From: Zongyangia hominis
GTDB taxonomy: Bacteria; Bacillota; Clostridia; Oscillospirales; Ruminococcaceae
NCBI RefSeq assembly: GCF_014385095.1
Contig: NZ_JACRTC010000007.1
Coordinates: forward strand, 1-64,000
Reading direction: 5' to 3'
Length of the DNA: 64,000 nucleotides
Numbering within the stretch: position 1 is the stretch's first letter; the number at the start of each line of letters is the position of its first letter. A program made the translations under genes and the position numbers. Positions 33,203-41,941 of this stretch are shown here, piece after piece. Under the pieces are notes generated by a model that was not told the DNA's origin, did not search any database, and saw nothing but the letters and a program-made list of their open reading frames with translations.

Positions 33203-33231
33203 TTGTATTAAAAGAGAAAATCAGTTATAAT
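33203..33231 (+). promoter_or_regulatory. Promoter of the PPK2 gene
   Basis: TTGTAT, a 17-base spacer and a perfect TATAAT (33226-33231) lie about 48 bases before the ATG at 33279. Confidence 0.8.
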
Positions 33232-33278
33232 ATACACAAACCAATGGTTATTACTGCCAAAGATTTGGGGGTCATCAC

Positions 33279-34769
33279 ATGCTCGAAAAAGTAGATCTGA
33301 AAAAGGTCATGATGAAAGAAGAATATAAACAGGTTTCTGCGGGGCTCAAAGAGCGGCTGACCCAGCTGCAGCAGAGCATCAAGGCCAACCGCCTGCCTGT
33401 GATCATCCTCTTTGAGGGGTGGGGCGCTTCGGGCAAGGGGACCCGGATCGCCGACCTGATCCTCAACCTGGACCCCCGCTATTTCAGCGTCACCTCCTTT
33501 ATCGCGCCCGACGAGGCCGAGCGCCGCAAACCGCTTTTATGGCGCTATTGGAACAAAATTCCCGCCCAGGGCCAGATGGCCATCTATGACCGGAGTTGGT
33601 ACCAGGACATCTCGGTGGCAAAGCTGGAGGAGGACATCACAGAAGAGGAGATCGTCCGGCGCACTGAGAGCATCAAAACCTTTGAGCGCCAGCTTTCCGA
33701 CGACGGGTATTTGATCATCAAGTTCTTCCTCCACATCAGCAAAAAGGACCAGAAGGAGCGCTTTGAAAAGCTTCTCTCCTCCAAAAATACGGCGTGGCAG
33801 GTCACCAAGAAAGACTTAAAGCGCAACAAGGAATACGACCGCTACTATGAAGTCTTAGACGAGATGCTGGAAAACACCAGCACCGAGTATGCGCCCTGGC
33901 ACGTGGTGTCCAGCCACGACAAAAATAGCTGTATGGCCGATATTTATTCCATTGTTGTCAGCGCCATCGAAAAGGCCGTGGCCAAAAAGCGGGAGGACCA
34001 CCATCCCCTGCCGGTGGACGCCCCGGTGATCCTCTCCCCCAACTTCCGGCTGTTGGAGATGCCCAAACTCGCGGATATCGACCTCAACCGCACCCTCACC
34101 GATGAGACCTACAAGGAGCAACTGAAAAAACAGCAGGAAAAGCTCTCCGTCCTTCACAACAAGATCTATAAAAAGCAGATCCCCGTCATTGTGGCTTACG
34201 AGGGCTGGGACGCGGCTGGCAAGGGCGGCAACATCCGCCGGGTGGCCGCCGCGCTGGATCCGCGGGGCTATGAGGCCATCCCCATCGCCGCGCCCGACAA
34301 ATACGAGCTTGCCCATCACTACCTCTGGCGGTTCTGGCGCAATATTCCCAAGACCGGCCACCTGGCCATCTTCGACCGCACTTGGTACGGCCGGGTGATG
34401 GTGGAGCGCATCGAGGGCTTCTGCACCAGCGAGGAGTGGCACCGGGCCTATCAGGAGATCAACGAATTTGAAAAGGAGCTCTCCGACTGGGGCGCCATCA
34501 TCGTCAAGTTCTGGCTCCACATCGACGGGGACGAACAGCTCAGGCGCTTCACCGAGCGGCAGAACACCCCTTCCAAACAGTGGAAGATCACCGAGGAGGA
34601 CTGGCGCAACCGGGAAAAATGGCCCCAGTATGAGGAGGCGGTGGACGACATGCTCCGCTACACCTCCACCGACTTCGCCCCCTGGAACATCATTGAGTCC
34701 AACGACAAGAAGTTTGCCCGCATCAAGGCATTGCGCACCCTCAACCATGCCATCGAACTGCGGCTGTAA
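33279..34769 (+). CDS. Polyphosphate:AMP phosphotransferase (two-domain PPK2)
   Basis: The 496-residue protein consists of two tandem PPK2 domains. The first has a Walker A-like GWGASGKGTR at 47-56 and YDRSWYQD. The second has GWDAAGKGGN, LWRFWRNIPKTGHLAIFDRTWYGR and the lid region. Class II PPK2 enzymes with fused domains phosphorylate AMP to ADP with polyphosphate, recycling nucleotides under stress; in known fused members the C-terminal domain is catalytic. Both P-loops look intact here. It is transcribed alone between its own promoter and terminator. Confidence 0.93.
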   Translation: MLEKVDLKKVMMKEEYKQVSAGLKERLTQLQQSIKANRLPVIILFEGWGASGKGTRIADLILNLDPRYFSVTSFIAPDEAERRKPLLWRYWNKIPAQGQMAIYDRSWYQDISVAKLEEDITEEEIVRRTESIKTFERQLSDDGYLIIKFFLHISKKDQKERFEKLLSSKNTAWQVTKKDLKRNKEYDRYYEVLDEMLENTSTEYAPWHVVSSHDKNSCMADIYSIVVSAIEKAVAKKREDHHPLPVDAPVILSPNFRLLEMPKLADIDLNRTLTDETYKEQLKKQQEKLSVLHNKIYKKQIPVIVAYEGWDAAGKGGNIRRVAAALDPRGYEAIPIAAPDKYELAHHYLWRFWRNIPKTGHLAIFDRTWYGRVMVERIEGFCTSEEWHRAYQEINEFEKELSDWGAIIVKFWLHIDGDEQLRRFTERQNTPSKQWKITEEDWRNREKWPQYEEAVDDMLRYTSTDFAPWNIIESNDKKFARIKALRTLNHAIELRL

Positions 34770-34784
34770 CGAATAAAAACAAGC

Positions 34785-34819
34785 AAAAGAGCCCGGCATA
34801 CTGCCGGGCTCTTTTTTGT
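34785..34819 (+). terminator. Terminator of the PPK2 gene
   Basis: AAAAGAGCCCGGCA pairs with TGCCGGGCTCTTTT across a TAC loop and runs into further T residues. Confidence 0.93.
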
Positions 34820-34985
34820 AGGGATATGGGATGCTGTTGATTTTACAGAAATCTGCTTCCCTTGTCGGGGGGCACCGAGGACGGCTCCTCCCTGCCAACC
34901 GCTCCACACGGAAAACCGACGCCCACAGTGGGCTGACGCAGGAAGCTTTCCTCCTCGATGGGAGGACATCCGTCTGGGACACAGG

Positions 34986-36653
34986 CTATCTGGCGCATTT
35001 TTGCATGTTGTTGATGGCGCTGATGAGGGCCTTGACCGACGCAGTGATGATATCGTTGTGGATGCCCACGCCCCAGAAGGGACGGTTATGGGCGTCCACA
35101 ATGCCCACATAGGCCGCCGCCCGGGATTTGGTGCTCGTTTCCAAAGCATGCTCTTTGTAGGTGACCAGGGAGTACTCGAGGCCCAGCCCCTTTTGGAGCG
35201 CGGCGCTCACCGAGTCCAGACGGCCGTTGCCCCAGCCCTTAAACTCCTGGGCGTTTCCGCCCACGGCCACGGCCACGGTGGCCTCAAAGTCGTCGGGATG
35301 GATAAAGTGGACGCTGTGGAAGGTGATGGGCGACTCGATATTGACAAAGGACTGCATGAAGATGGCATAGACTTCCTCGGGTTTGAGCTCCTTATGCTGA
35401 TGATCGGACACGCCCTTGACCTGGTAACCAAAGCACTCCCGCATCTTCTTGGGCATGTCGAAGCCGTATTTCTGCTCCAGGATGTAGCCGATGCCGCCCT
35501 TGCCCGACTGACTGTTGATGCGGATGACGTCGCCGTCGTACTCCCGCCCGATGTCCTTGGGGTCGATGAGGAGATAGGGCACGTTCCAGTGTCCGCACGC
35601 CTTTTCCTCCCGCCACTTCATGCCCTTGGCGATGGCGTCCTGATGGGAGCCGGAGAAGGCCGCGAAGACCAGCTTGCCGCCGTAGGGCTGGCGGTCGTTG
35701 ACCGTCATGCCGGTGGTCTCTTCATAGAAGGAGACGATCTCGGGCATGTTGGAGAAGTCGAGACCCGGGTCCACGCCCTGGGAATACATGTTGAGGGCCA
35801 GCGTGACGATGTCCACGTTGCCGGTGCGCTCGCCGTTACCGAAGAGGGTGCCTTCCACCCGCTCTCCGCCGGCCAGAATGCCCATCTCGGCATCGGCCAC
35901 GGCGCTGCCCCGGTCGTTGTGGGGGTGCAGCGACAAAATCACGCTGTCGCGATGGTGGAGGTGGCGGCTGATGTACTCCACCTGGGACGCGTAGACATGG
36001 GGCATGGAGAAGGAGACGGTGACCGGCAGGTTGATGATGACTTTATTTTCCGCCGTGGGCTGCCAGACGTCCAGCACCTCGTTGCAGATGTCCAGCGCAA
36101 ACTCCATCTCCGTGCCGGTAAAGCTCTCGGGGGAATACTCAAACTGGAAGTCCCCCTCCATTTCCTCAGCATACTGCTGCAAAAGCTTGGCGCCAGAAAC
36201 GGCGATGTCGACAATCTCTTCCTTACCCTTTTGAAAGACCTGCTCCCGCTGGGCCACCGAGGTGGAGTTATACAGATGCACCACCGCCCGCTTGACGCCT
36301 TTTAAGGACTCGAAGGTCTTCTGAATGATGTGCTCCCTCGATTGGGTGAGCACCTGAATCATCACGTCGTCGGGGATGAGGTCCTGCTCGATCAGGGTGC
36401 GGACAAAGTCGTATTCCGTCTCGGAGGCCGCCGGGAATCCCACCTCGATCTCCTTAAAGCCGATCTTGACCAGAAGCTTAAAAAATTCGACCTTCTCTTC
36501 CAAACTCATGGGCACCACCAGCGCCTGGTTGCCGTCGCGCAAATCCACGCTGCACCAGGCCGGCGCCTTGTCGATGTATTCTTTCTTGGTCCAGTCCATG
36601 CAGGACTCGGGGGGCAGAAAATACCCTCTGGTGTACTTTCCTACGTTTTTCAT
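34986..36653 (-). CDS. leuA: 2-isopropylmalate synthase, LeuA type 2
   Basis: The 555-residue enzyme condenses 2-oxoisovalerate with acetyl-CoA, the first step of leucine synthesis. It shows the DRE-TIM site WCSVDLRDGNQAL, the metal histidines in LSLHPHNDRGSAVADAE, GTLFGNGERTGN, and a C-terminal LeuA dimer/regulatory domain ending in GIHNDIITASVKALISAINN. It is the longer LeuA2 form. ATG 36653 has better spacing from AAAGGG than ATG 36659. A leucine-type T-box precedes it; the other leucine genes are not in the window. Confidence 0.95.
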   Translation of the reverse strand: MKNVGKYTRGYFLPPESCMDWTKKEYIDKAPAWCSVDLRDGNQALVVPMSLEEKVEFFKLLVKIGFKEIEVGFPAASETEYDFVRTLIEQDLIPDDVMIQVLTQSREHIIQKTFESLKGVKRAVVHLYNSTSVAQREQVFQKGKEEIVDIAVSGAKLLQQYAEEMEGDFQFEYSPESFTGTEMEFALDICNEVLDVWQPTAENKVIINLPVTVSFSMPHVYASQVEYISRHLHHRDSVILSLHPHNDRGSAVADAEMGILAGGERVEGTLFGNGERTGNVDIVTLALNMYSQGVDPGLDFSNMPEIVSFYEETTGMTVNDRQPYGGKLVFAAFSGSHQDAIAKGMKWREEKACGHWNVPYLLIDPKDIGREYDGDVIRINSQSGKGGIGYILEQKYGFDMPKKMRECFGYQVKGVSDHQHKELKPEEVYAIFMQSFVNIESPITFHSVHFIHPDDFEATVAVAVGGNAQEFKGWGNGRLDSVSAALQKGLGLEYSLVTYKEHALETSTKSRAAAYVGIVDAHNRPFWGVGIHNDIITASVKALISAINNMQKCAR

Positions 36654-36744
36654 ACCCATTCACCCTTTCCGGCCGTCTGACGGCCTAAACTGCTTCCGTA
36701 TCTGTATGCTGATGCTTGATTTTTCCGATATGCCCGCCTAAAAG

Positions 36745-37043
36745 ACAATAAAAAAAGCCTTTCGTCTCTTCTATCGAGACGAAAGACTTGTCATCTTACG
36801 CGGTACCACTCGTTTTTATGTCCCTCGCGGGGACATACCCTCATCAGATACGGGCTTTTTCACAAAAACCTTATATCCTCCTGCTGTAACGGTCAGGCTC
36901 CGGCTCCACCTACTCTTTGCATTTCAGCGAGCTGCTCGGCGGCGAGTTCAGACTTTCTTCCCTGCCGCCTCGCACCTGCCGGCGGCTCTCTGAAAGGAAA
37001 GGGAAATCCTACTATTCCACTTCAGCGCATTTCCTTTGATTTG
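36745..37043 (-). promoter_or_regulatory. T-box leader, leucine type
   Basis: On the minus strand the leader contains the AGTAGG start of Stem I, GCCGGCAGGTGCGAGGCGGC, a specifier loop GAACTCGCC giving codon CTC (Leu) at 36946-36944, and the T-box core AAACGAGTGGTACCGCG at 36816-36800. The terminator TCTTTCGTCTC/GAGACGAAAGG plus T run lies at 36788-36745. Uncharged tRNA-Leu binding would favour the antiterminator and allow leuA expression. Confidence 0.95.
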
Positions 37044-37048
37044 ACTTA

Positions 37049-37077
37049 AATATACTCCATCCCGCCGTCCTTGTCAA
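37049..37077 (-). promoter_or_regulatory. Promoter of the T-box/leuA transcript
   Basis: On the minus strand TTGACA (37077-37072), a 17-base spacer and TATATT (37054-37049) lie just before the T-box Stem I. Confidence 0.88.
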
Positions 37078-37115
37078 ATCTTTTTTTCAGAAATTTTGCG
37101 CCCTTCTTTGGGAAA

Positions 37116-37144
37116 TTGAGGTTTTCCTCCCGGTGTGCTACAAT
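37116..37144 (+). promoter_or_regulatory. Promoter of the radical SAM gene
   Basis: TTGAGG, a 17-base spacer and TACAAT (37139-37144) lie about 48 bases before the ATG at 37193, divergent from the leuA promoter. Confidence 0.75.
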
Positions 37145-37192
37145 GAAGGCAGTACGCCGGAATGCCCGGCAGGAAAGGAATCCGTCACATCC

Positions 37193-38923
37193 ATGAAGCA
37201 TTTGCTCGTTGCCATCAACGCCAAATATATCCACACCAATCTGGCCGTGCGTTATCTCAAAGGTTATGTCCGCGACAGACGGAATTTTGATGTGGATTTT
37301 CTCGAATTTACCATCAACCAACAGCCCTCCTTTCTTCTTGAGGAAATTTACCGCGCCAGGCCCGACACCCTGTCTTTTTCCTGCTATCTCTGGAACATCG
37401 GCGTGGTCCGCGCCCTGCTCCCTGACCTGCGCCGAATACTCCCCCAAACCAAGATGATCTTAGGCGGCCCGGAGGTCTCCTTTGGATGCGCGGAGCTGCT
37501 CGCCGAACTGCCCGACGCCGATTATCTCATCACCGGGGAGGGGGAGCAGGGCTATTTGGCCCTCTTGGACGCGCTGGAAGAGGGCAGCGATTTAGCGGCG
37601 GTGCCAAGCCTTGTCTACCGGGCGGGCGGTCAAGTCCGCCAGAACCCGTCGGCCGGGTTCCTCCCCATGGACGAGCTCCCCTTCCCCTACGATCACCTGG
37701 AGGAGTTAAGCCACCAAATCGTCTACTATGAAGGGTGCCGGGGCTGTCCCTTCGACTGCCAGTATTGTCTTTCCGGGGAGGACAAGGCCCTGCGCTACAA
37801 GAGCTTCCATAAAATCCGCGGGGAGCTCGACCGCTTTCTTTCCCACCGCGTGCCCCAGGTCAAATTCGTGGACCGGACTTTTAACTGCCGCCCCGATTAT
37901 TACCGCCCCATCTGGAAGTATCTCATCGAGCACGACAACGGGGTGACCAATTTCCACTTCGAGCTTTCCGCCGACCTTTTGCGGGACGAGGACATGGAGC
38001 TTCTCAAAAGCGCCCGGGTGGGGCTCTTTCAGTTTGAAATCGGCGTCCAGTCCACCCACGCCCCCACCCTGGCCGCCATCCATCGCGGCCACCGGGTGGA
38101 GCAAATCTTCCACCGGGTCCGACAGGTGCAGGCCCTGGGCAATATCCATCAGCATTTGGACCTGATCGCCGGGCTCCCCTATGAGGACTACGCCACCTTC
38201 GCCCGCTCCTTCGACGACGTCTTCGCCCTCAGACCCCAGCAGCTGCAACTGGGCTTTCTCAAGCTGCTAAAGGGCAGCGGTTTGGACGCCCACCGGGAGG
38301 AACTGGGCCTTGTCTGTTCCTCCCGGCCCCCCTACGAGGTGCTCTCCACCCCGGTAATTTCCTTTGACGACCTGCTGCGACTCAAAGGGGTGGAGGACAT
38401 GGTGGAGCGCTACTACAATTCCGGCCGTTTTCCCCGCTCCTTGGAGCGGGCGCTCCCGGCGTTTTCCTCCCCCTTCGCTTTCTTTGAGGCTCTCAGCCGG
38501 TACTGGAAGGCGCGGGGATACGACGGGGCGTCCCACACCAAGGAGGCCCTCTATGACATCCTGGACGCCTTTGTGTCCTCCATCACCGGCCCCGACGAGG
38601 ATTTACGGTGGCTCATGCGCTTTGACATCTACCGCCACGAAAAGGCCAAGAAGCTCCCCGCCTGCTGCCAGTGGGAGCTTGCCCCCCTCTATCGGGCGTG
38701 GATTTCCGACTTCTACCGCAATCCCGAGAACATCGCCCGCTTCCTGCCAGCCTATGAGGGGCTCGACCCGAGACAGATCGCCCGCGTCACCCATCTGGAA
38801 GTTTTCCCCTTCGACCCCCTTTCCCCCGCCTCCCGCCGGGAGACGGCGTATCTCTTTGACTATCGGGGGAAAAACCGCTTGGAGCCAAGCGCCGTCACCA
38901 AGCTGCCGTACCCGGCCAAGTGA
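37193..38923 (+). CDS. B12-binding radical SAM protein (DUF4080 type)
   Basis: The 576-residue protein has an N-terminal B12-binding-like domain (about 1-140; the DxHxxG motif is not evident, so it may be base-off or not bind cobalamin), then a radical SAM core with C185-PFD-C189-QY-C192. A C-terminal DUF4080-like region follows. Members of this group are widespread in Firmicutes and their reaction is unknown. AAAGGA precedes ATG 37193; the open frame to 37133 lies over the promoter. Confidence 0.9.
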   Translation: MKHLLVAINAKYIHTNLAVRYLKGYVRDRRNFDVDFLEFTINQQPSFLLEEIYRARPDTLSFSCYLWNIGVVRALLPDLRRILPQTKMILGGPEVSFGCAELLAELPDADYLITGEGEQGYLALLDALEEGSDLAAVPSLVYRAGGQVRQNPSAGFLPMDELPFPYDHLEELSHQIVYYEGCRGCPFDCQYCLSGEDKALRYKSFHKIRGELDRFLSHRVPQVKFVDRTFNCRPDYYRPIWKYLIEHDNGVTNFHFELSADLLRDEDMELLKSARVGLFQFEIGVQSTHAPTLAAIHRGHRVEQIFHRVRQVQALGNIHQHLDLIAGLPYEDYATFARSFDDVFALRPQQLQLGFLKLLKGSGLDAHREELGLVCSSRPPYEVLSTPVISFDDLLRLKGVEDMVERYYNSGRFPRSLERALPAFSSPFAFFEALSRYWKARGYDGASHTKEALYDILDAFVSSITGPDEDLRWLMRFDIYRHEKAKKLPACCQWELAPLYRAWISDFYRNPENIARFLPAYEGLDPRQIARVTHLEVFPFDPLSPASRRETAYLFDYRGKNRLEPSAVTKLPYPAK

Positions 38924-38962
38924 CCGGTGACGCTGCTTTGCGCAGTAAACGAGCACAATAAA

Positions 38963-38991
38963 AAAGCCAGCCGGTAAACGGCTGGCTTTTC
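38963..38991. terminator. Bidirectional terminator
   Basis: AAAGCCAGCCG pairs with CGGCTGGCTTT around a GTAAA loop, between the radical SAM gene and the end of the ior cluster. Confidence 0.92.
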
Positions 38992-39001
38992 TTCATTTGA
39001 T

Positions 39002-39433
39002 CTAGATGTTGCAGATGTCCTCGGACGAGAGACATTTGATCCCGGCGGCCTGTAAAACCCGCGCCGCCTCGTCGTTGTCCTCCACCCGGAGGATGACATA
39101 TGCGGTCTTGTCTTCCTTACTTAAAAACGCGTACATATATTCCACGCCGATCTGGGCGTTGGAGAGCACCCGCAGGGCTTTGGAAAGGCCCCCCGGCTCA
39201 TCCTCGATAGCGATGGCGATCACCTCGGTGATGGACACGGTAAAACCGGCCTCCCGCAGGACGCTCTTGGCCCGGTCCGGGTCATCCACAATGAGCCGCA
39301 AAATACCGAAGCTGGTGGTGTCCGCGATGGACACCGCGCGAATATCTATCTTGTTTTTACCCAGGATTTCCGTAATCTGCACCAGTCTGCCCGACTTGTT
39401 TTCAATAAACACGGATAGCTGTTTGACAACCAC
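39002..39433 (-). CDS. Tandem ACT-domain protein
   Basis: The 143-residue protein is two ACT domains: residues about 3-70 (QLSVFIENKSGRLVQITEILGKN) and 71-140 (VIAIAIEDEPGGLSKALRVL). ACT pairs bind amino acids. Proteins of this kind commonly accompany phenylacetate-CoA ligase and indolepyruvate oxidoreductase in anaerobes, and this one closes the paaK-iorA-iorB cluster, 175 bases after iorB. It probably senses an amino acid, perhaps aromatic, but has no DNA-binding domain. Confidence 0.9.
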   Translation of the reverse strand: MVVKQLSVFIENKSGRLVQITEILGKNKIDIRAVSIADTTSFGILRLIVDDPDRAKSVLREAGFTVSITEVIAIAIEDEPGGLSKALRVLSNAQIGVEYMYAFLSKEDKTAYVILRVEDNDEAARVLQAAGIKCLSSEDICNI

Positions 39434-39608
39434 AAAGATCCCTCCTCACTTGGCTGTTAGAGCGCGGGCGCCCGGCGGCGAAAGGGCGTCACCCTCTTCC
39501 CCGTCGCCCGCGCGGCGGCCCTGCCGTCTTACTTCTAGTATACCATACTTTGGCAGAATTTTGCACCGCCTCCCGCAGACAGTTCTGACGAACATTGCCC
39601 CAGGAATT

Positions 39609-40199
39609 TTACTTTTCCTCCAACTGGACCTGGCGGCCCAGGGCGAAAGCTTTGAGGTTGAGTTCCAAAAACTTGGGCGGTACACACTCCCGCACCGCGT
39701 CGAGCCAGACTTTTTCCTCAAACTCCATCACATTGGAGAGTGCCCCCATGAGCACCACGTTGGCCGCCTTGGCGTTGCCGGCTTCCTTGGCTAAAGTCAG
39801 CGCGTCTAAAGCCAGCACCTGGATGCCCTTGTCTTTGAGCTTTTGCAGGATGTCCCCAGGGTATTCCGCCGCGCCGGTGATGACGGGCATGGGGTCGATC
39901 TGCTGATCGCTCACCACGATCTTGCCGCCCTTTTTGAGATAGGAGACATACCGGGCCGCTTCCAGCAGCTCAAAGGAGATGATGGCGTCGGCCTCCCCCA
40001 GCTCCACGATGGGGGAATAGACCTTGTCCGCGTATTTGACATAGGTGACGACGCTGCCGCCGCGCTGGCTCATGCCATGGACCTCCGACACCTTGACGTC
40101 GTGGCCCTGGTTTAAGAGCACATTGCCCAAAATCCGGCTGGCGAGCAGGGAGCCCTGTCCGCCCACGCCGACGATCATAATGCTTTTGCTTTCACTCAT
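39609..40199 (-). CDS. iorB: Indolepyruvate:ferredoxin oxidoreductase beta subunit
   Basis: The 196-residue protein is the gamma/beta-type subunit of 2-oxoacid ferredoxin oxidoreductases: MIVGVGGQGSLLASRILGNVL, KVSEVHGMSQRGGSVVTYVK and EADAIISFELLEAAR. With IorA it oxidatively decarboxylates aryl pyruvates (from Trp, Phe, Tyr) to aryl-acetyl-CoA, reducing ferredoxin. ATG 40199 lies one base from the iorA stop, so translation is coupled. Confidence 0.94.
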   Translation of the reverse strand: MSESKSIMIVGVGGQGSLLASRILGNVLLNQGHDVKVSEVHGMSQRGGSVVTYVKYADKVYSPIVELGEADAIISFELLEAARYVSYLKKGGKIVVSDQQIDPMPVITGAAEYPGDILQKLKDKGIQVLALDALTLAKEAGNAKAANVVLMGALSNVMEFEEKVWLDAVRECVPPKFLELNLKAFALGRQVQLEEK

Positions 40200-40200
40200 G

Positions 40201-41940
40201 TTATTTCTCCTCCCCGCTCTGGATGGCGTCAAACGGACACAGGGACTTGCACAGGCCGCAGCCCACGCAGAGGGTCTCGTCCACCGCGGCCTTGCCGTCC
40301 TGCATGCTGATGGCCGGACAGCCGATCTTTAAACACATCTTGCAGCTTCTGCATTTGTCCCGGTCCACCGTGAAGGGCTTCTCATGCTTGACATATTTAA
40401 GCAGCGCGCAGGGGCGGCGGGTGATGATCACCGACGGCTCCTCCGCGGCCAATTCTTCCTTGATGACCCGCTCGGTCTCCTTCATATCGAAGGGGTCCAC
40501 CACCCGGATTCTCTTGACGCCCGCAGCCTCGCAGATTTTCTCGATGCTCACCTTTTCCACAATGTCCCCCTTGAGGGTCTTGCCGGTGGTGGGGTTCTGC
40601 TGGTGGCCGGTCATGCCGGTGATGGAGTTATCCATGACGATGACGGTGGAAACACCCTCGTTATAAGTGATGTCAATGAGGCCCGTGATGCCCGAATGCA
40701 TAAAGGTGGAGTCGCCGATGACGGCGACGGAATTCTTGGCGCTGTCAAGACCCCTGGCCTTATTGAAGCCGTGGAGGCCCGAGATGGACGCGCCCATGCA
40801 GACGGTGGAATCCACCGCGAAGAGCGGCGCGGAGGCGCCCAAGGTGTAGCAGCCGATGTCGCCGCTGACCATGACGCCCAGCTTCGAGAGGACGTAGAAG
40901 ACGCCGCGGTGGGGGCAGCCCGGGCACATGACCGGCGGGCGGATGGGCACATCCTCGCCGAATACGTCATAGGGGCTCTCCTCCCCGAAGAGGACCTTTT
41001 TGACCAGGCGCTGGGAGAGCTCCCCGATGAGCGGGAAGACGTCCTTGCCGTGGCAGTCGATGCCCAGGGCCTTGACGTGGGTCTCGATGATAGGGTCGAG
41101 CTCCTCCGCCACGTAGATCGTCTCGTACTTCTGAGCAAACTGCCGGATGAGCTCCACCGGCAGGGGGTTGACCAGTCCCAGCTTGAGGACGGCCGCCTTC
41201 TCCCCCACTGCCTCCTTGACATACTGATAGGAGATGCCGGAGGTGATGACGCCGATCTTGCTGTCCGCGTCCTCGATGCGGTTGAGCCCCGTCTTTTCCG
41301 CCAGCTCTTTGAGGGCGAGGATTCTCTCCTCCACCACCACGTGGCGCTTTTTGGCGTTGGCGGGGGCCATGACGTACTTGGCCGGGTTCTTTTTATATTC
41401 CTTGAGCGGCACTTCCTTGCGGTCACACAGTTCCACCAGGCTCTGGGAGTGGGAGATGCGGGTGGAGAGGCGCAGAAGGACCGGGGTGTCGTATGTTTCG
41501 GAGATTTCATAGGCCGCGGCCACAAACTCCTTGCACTCCTGGGAGTCGGCGGGCTCCACCATGGGGAGCTTGGCCGCCATGGCGTAGTGGCGGGAATCCT
41601 GCTCGTTCTGGGAGGAGTGCATGCCGGGGTCGTCGGCCACGCCGATGACCATGCCGCCGTTCACGCCGGTGTAGGTGGAGGTAAAGAGGGGGTCGGCCGC
41701 CACGTTGAGCCCCACATGCTTCATGGCGCAGAAGGAGCGGGCGCCGCCGATGGACGCGCCGATGGCGACTTCCATGGCCACCTTTTCATTGGGGGCCCAC
41801 TCGGCGTAGATTTCTTTATAGTTGGCCACCGCCTCGGTAATTTCGGTACTGGGGGTGCCGGGATAACTGGAAACGACGGTGCAGCCGGCCTCATAGAGCC
41901 CTCTGGCCACTGCCTCATTTCCCAACAATAAGGTTTTCAA
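40201..41940 (-). CDS. iorA: Indolepyruvate:ferredoxin oxidoreductase alpha subunit
   Basis: The 579-residue subunit has the N-terminal pyrimidine-binding domain (VVSSYPGTPSTEITEAV), the TPP-binding domain (GDSTFMHSGITGLIDITYN, then VMDNSITGMTGHQQNP) and a C-terminal two-cluster ferredoxin domain (CRSCKMCLKIGCPAIS and CVGCGLCKSLCPFD). The start is TTG 41940 with GGAGGAAAAATAAG before it, directly after the paaK stop. It performs the thiamine-dependent step of aryl-pyruvate fermentation. Confidence 0.95.
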   Translation of the reverse strand: MKTLLLGNEAVARGLYEAGCTVVSSYPGTPSTEITEAVANYKEIYAEWAPNEKVAMEVAIGASIGGARSFCAMKHVGLNVAADPLFTSTYTGVNGGMVIGVADDPGMHSSQNEQDSRHYAMAAKLPMVEPADSQECKEFVAAAYEISETYDTPVLLRLSTRISHSQSLVELCDRKEVPLKEYKKNPAKYVMAPANAKKRHVVVEERILALKELAEKTGLNRIEDADSKIGVITSGISYQYVKEAVGEKAAVLKLGLVNPLPVELIRQFAQKYETIYVAEELDPIIETHVKALGIDCHGKDVFPLIGELSQRLVKKVLFGEESPYDVFGEDVPIRPPVMCPGCPHRGVFYVLSKLGVMVSGDIGCYTLGASAPLFAVDSTVCMGASISGLHGFNKARGLDSAKNSVAVIGDSTFMHSGITGLIDITYNEGVSTVIVMDNSITGMTGHQQNPTTGKTLKGDIVEKVSIEKICEAAGVKRIRVVDPFDMKETERVIKEELAAEEPSVIITRRPCALLKYVKHEKPFTVDRDKCRSCKMCLKIGCPAISMQDGKAAVDETLCVGCGLCKSLCPFDAIQSGEEK

Positions 41941-41941
41941 C

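Noticed and set aside
35001..36305. Plus-strand open frame of about 434 codons
   Set aside because: It is antisense to leuA and has no recognisable domain.
40384..41931. Plus-strand open frame of about 515 codons
   Set aside because: It is the antisense shadow of iorA, whose protein has clear domain motifs.
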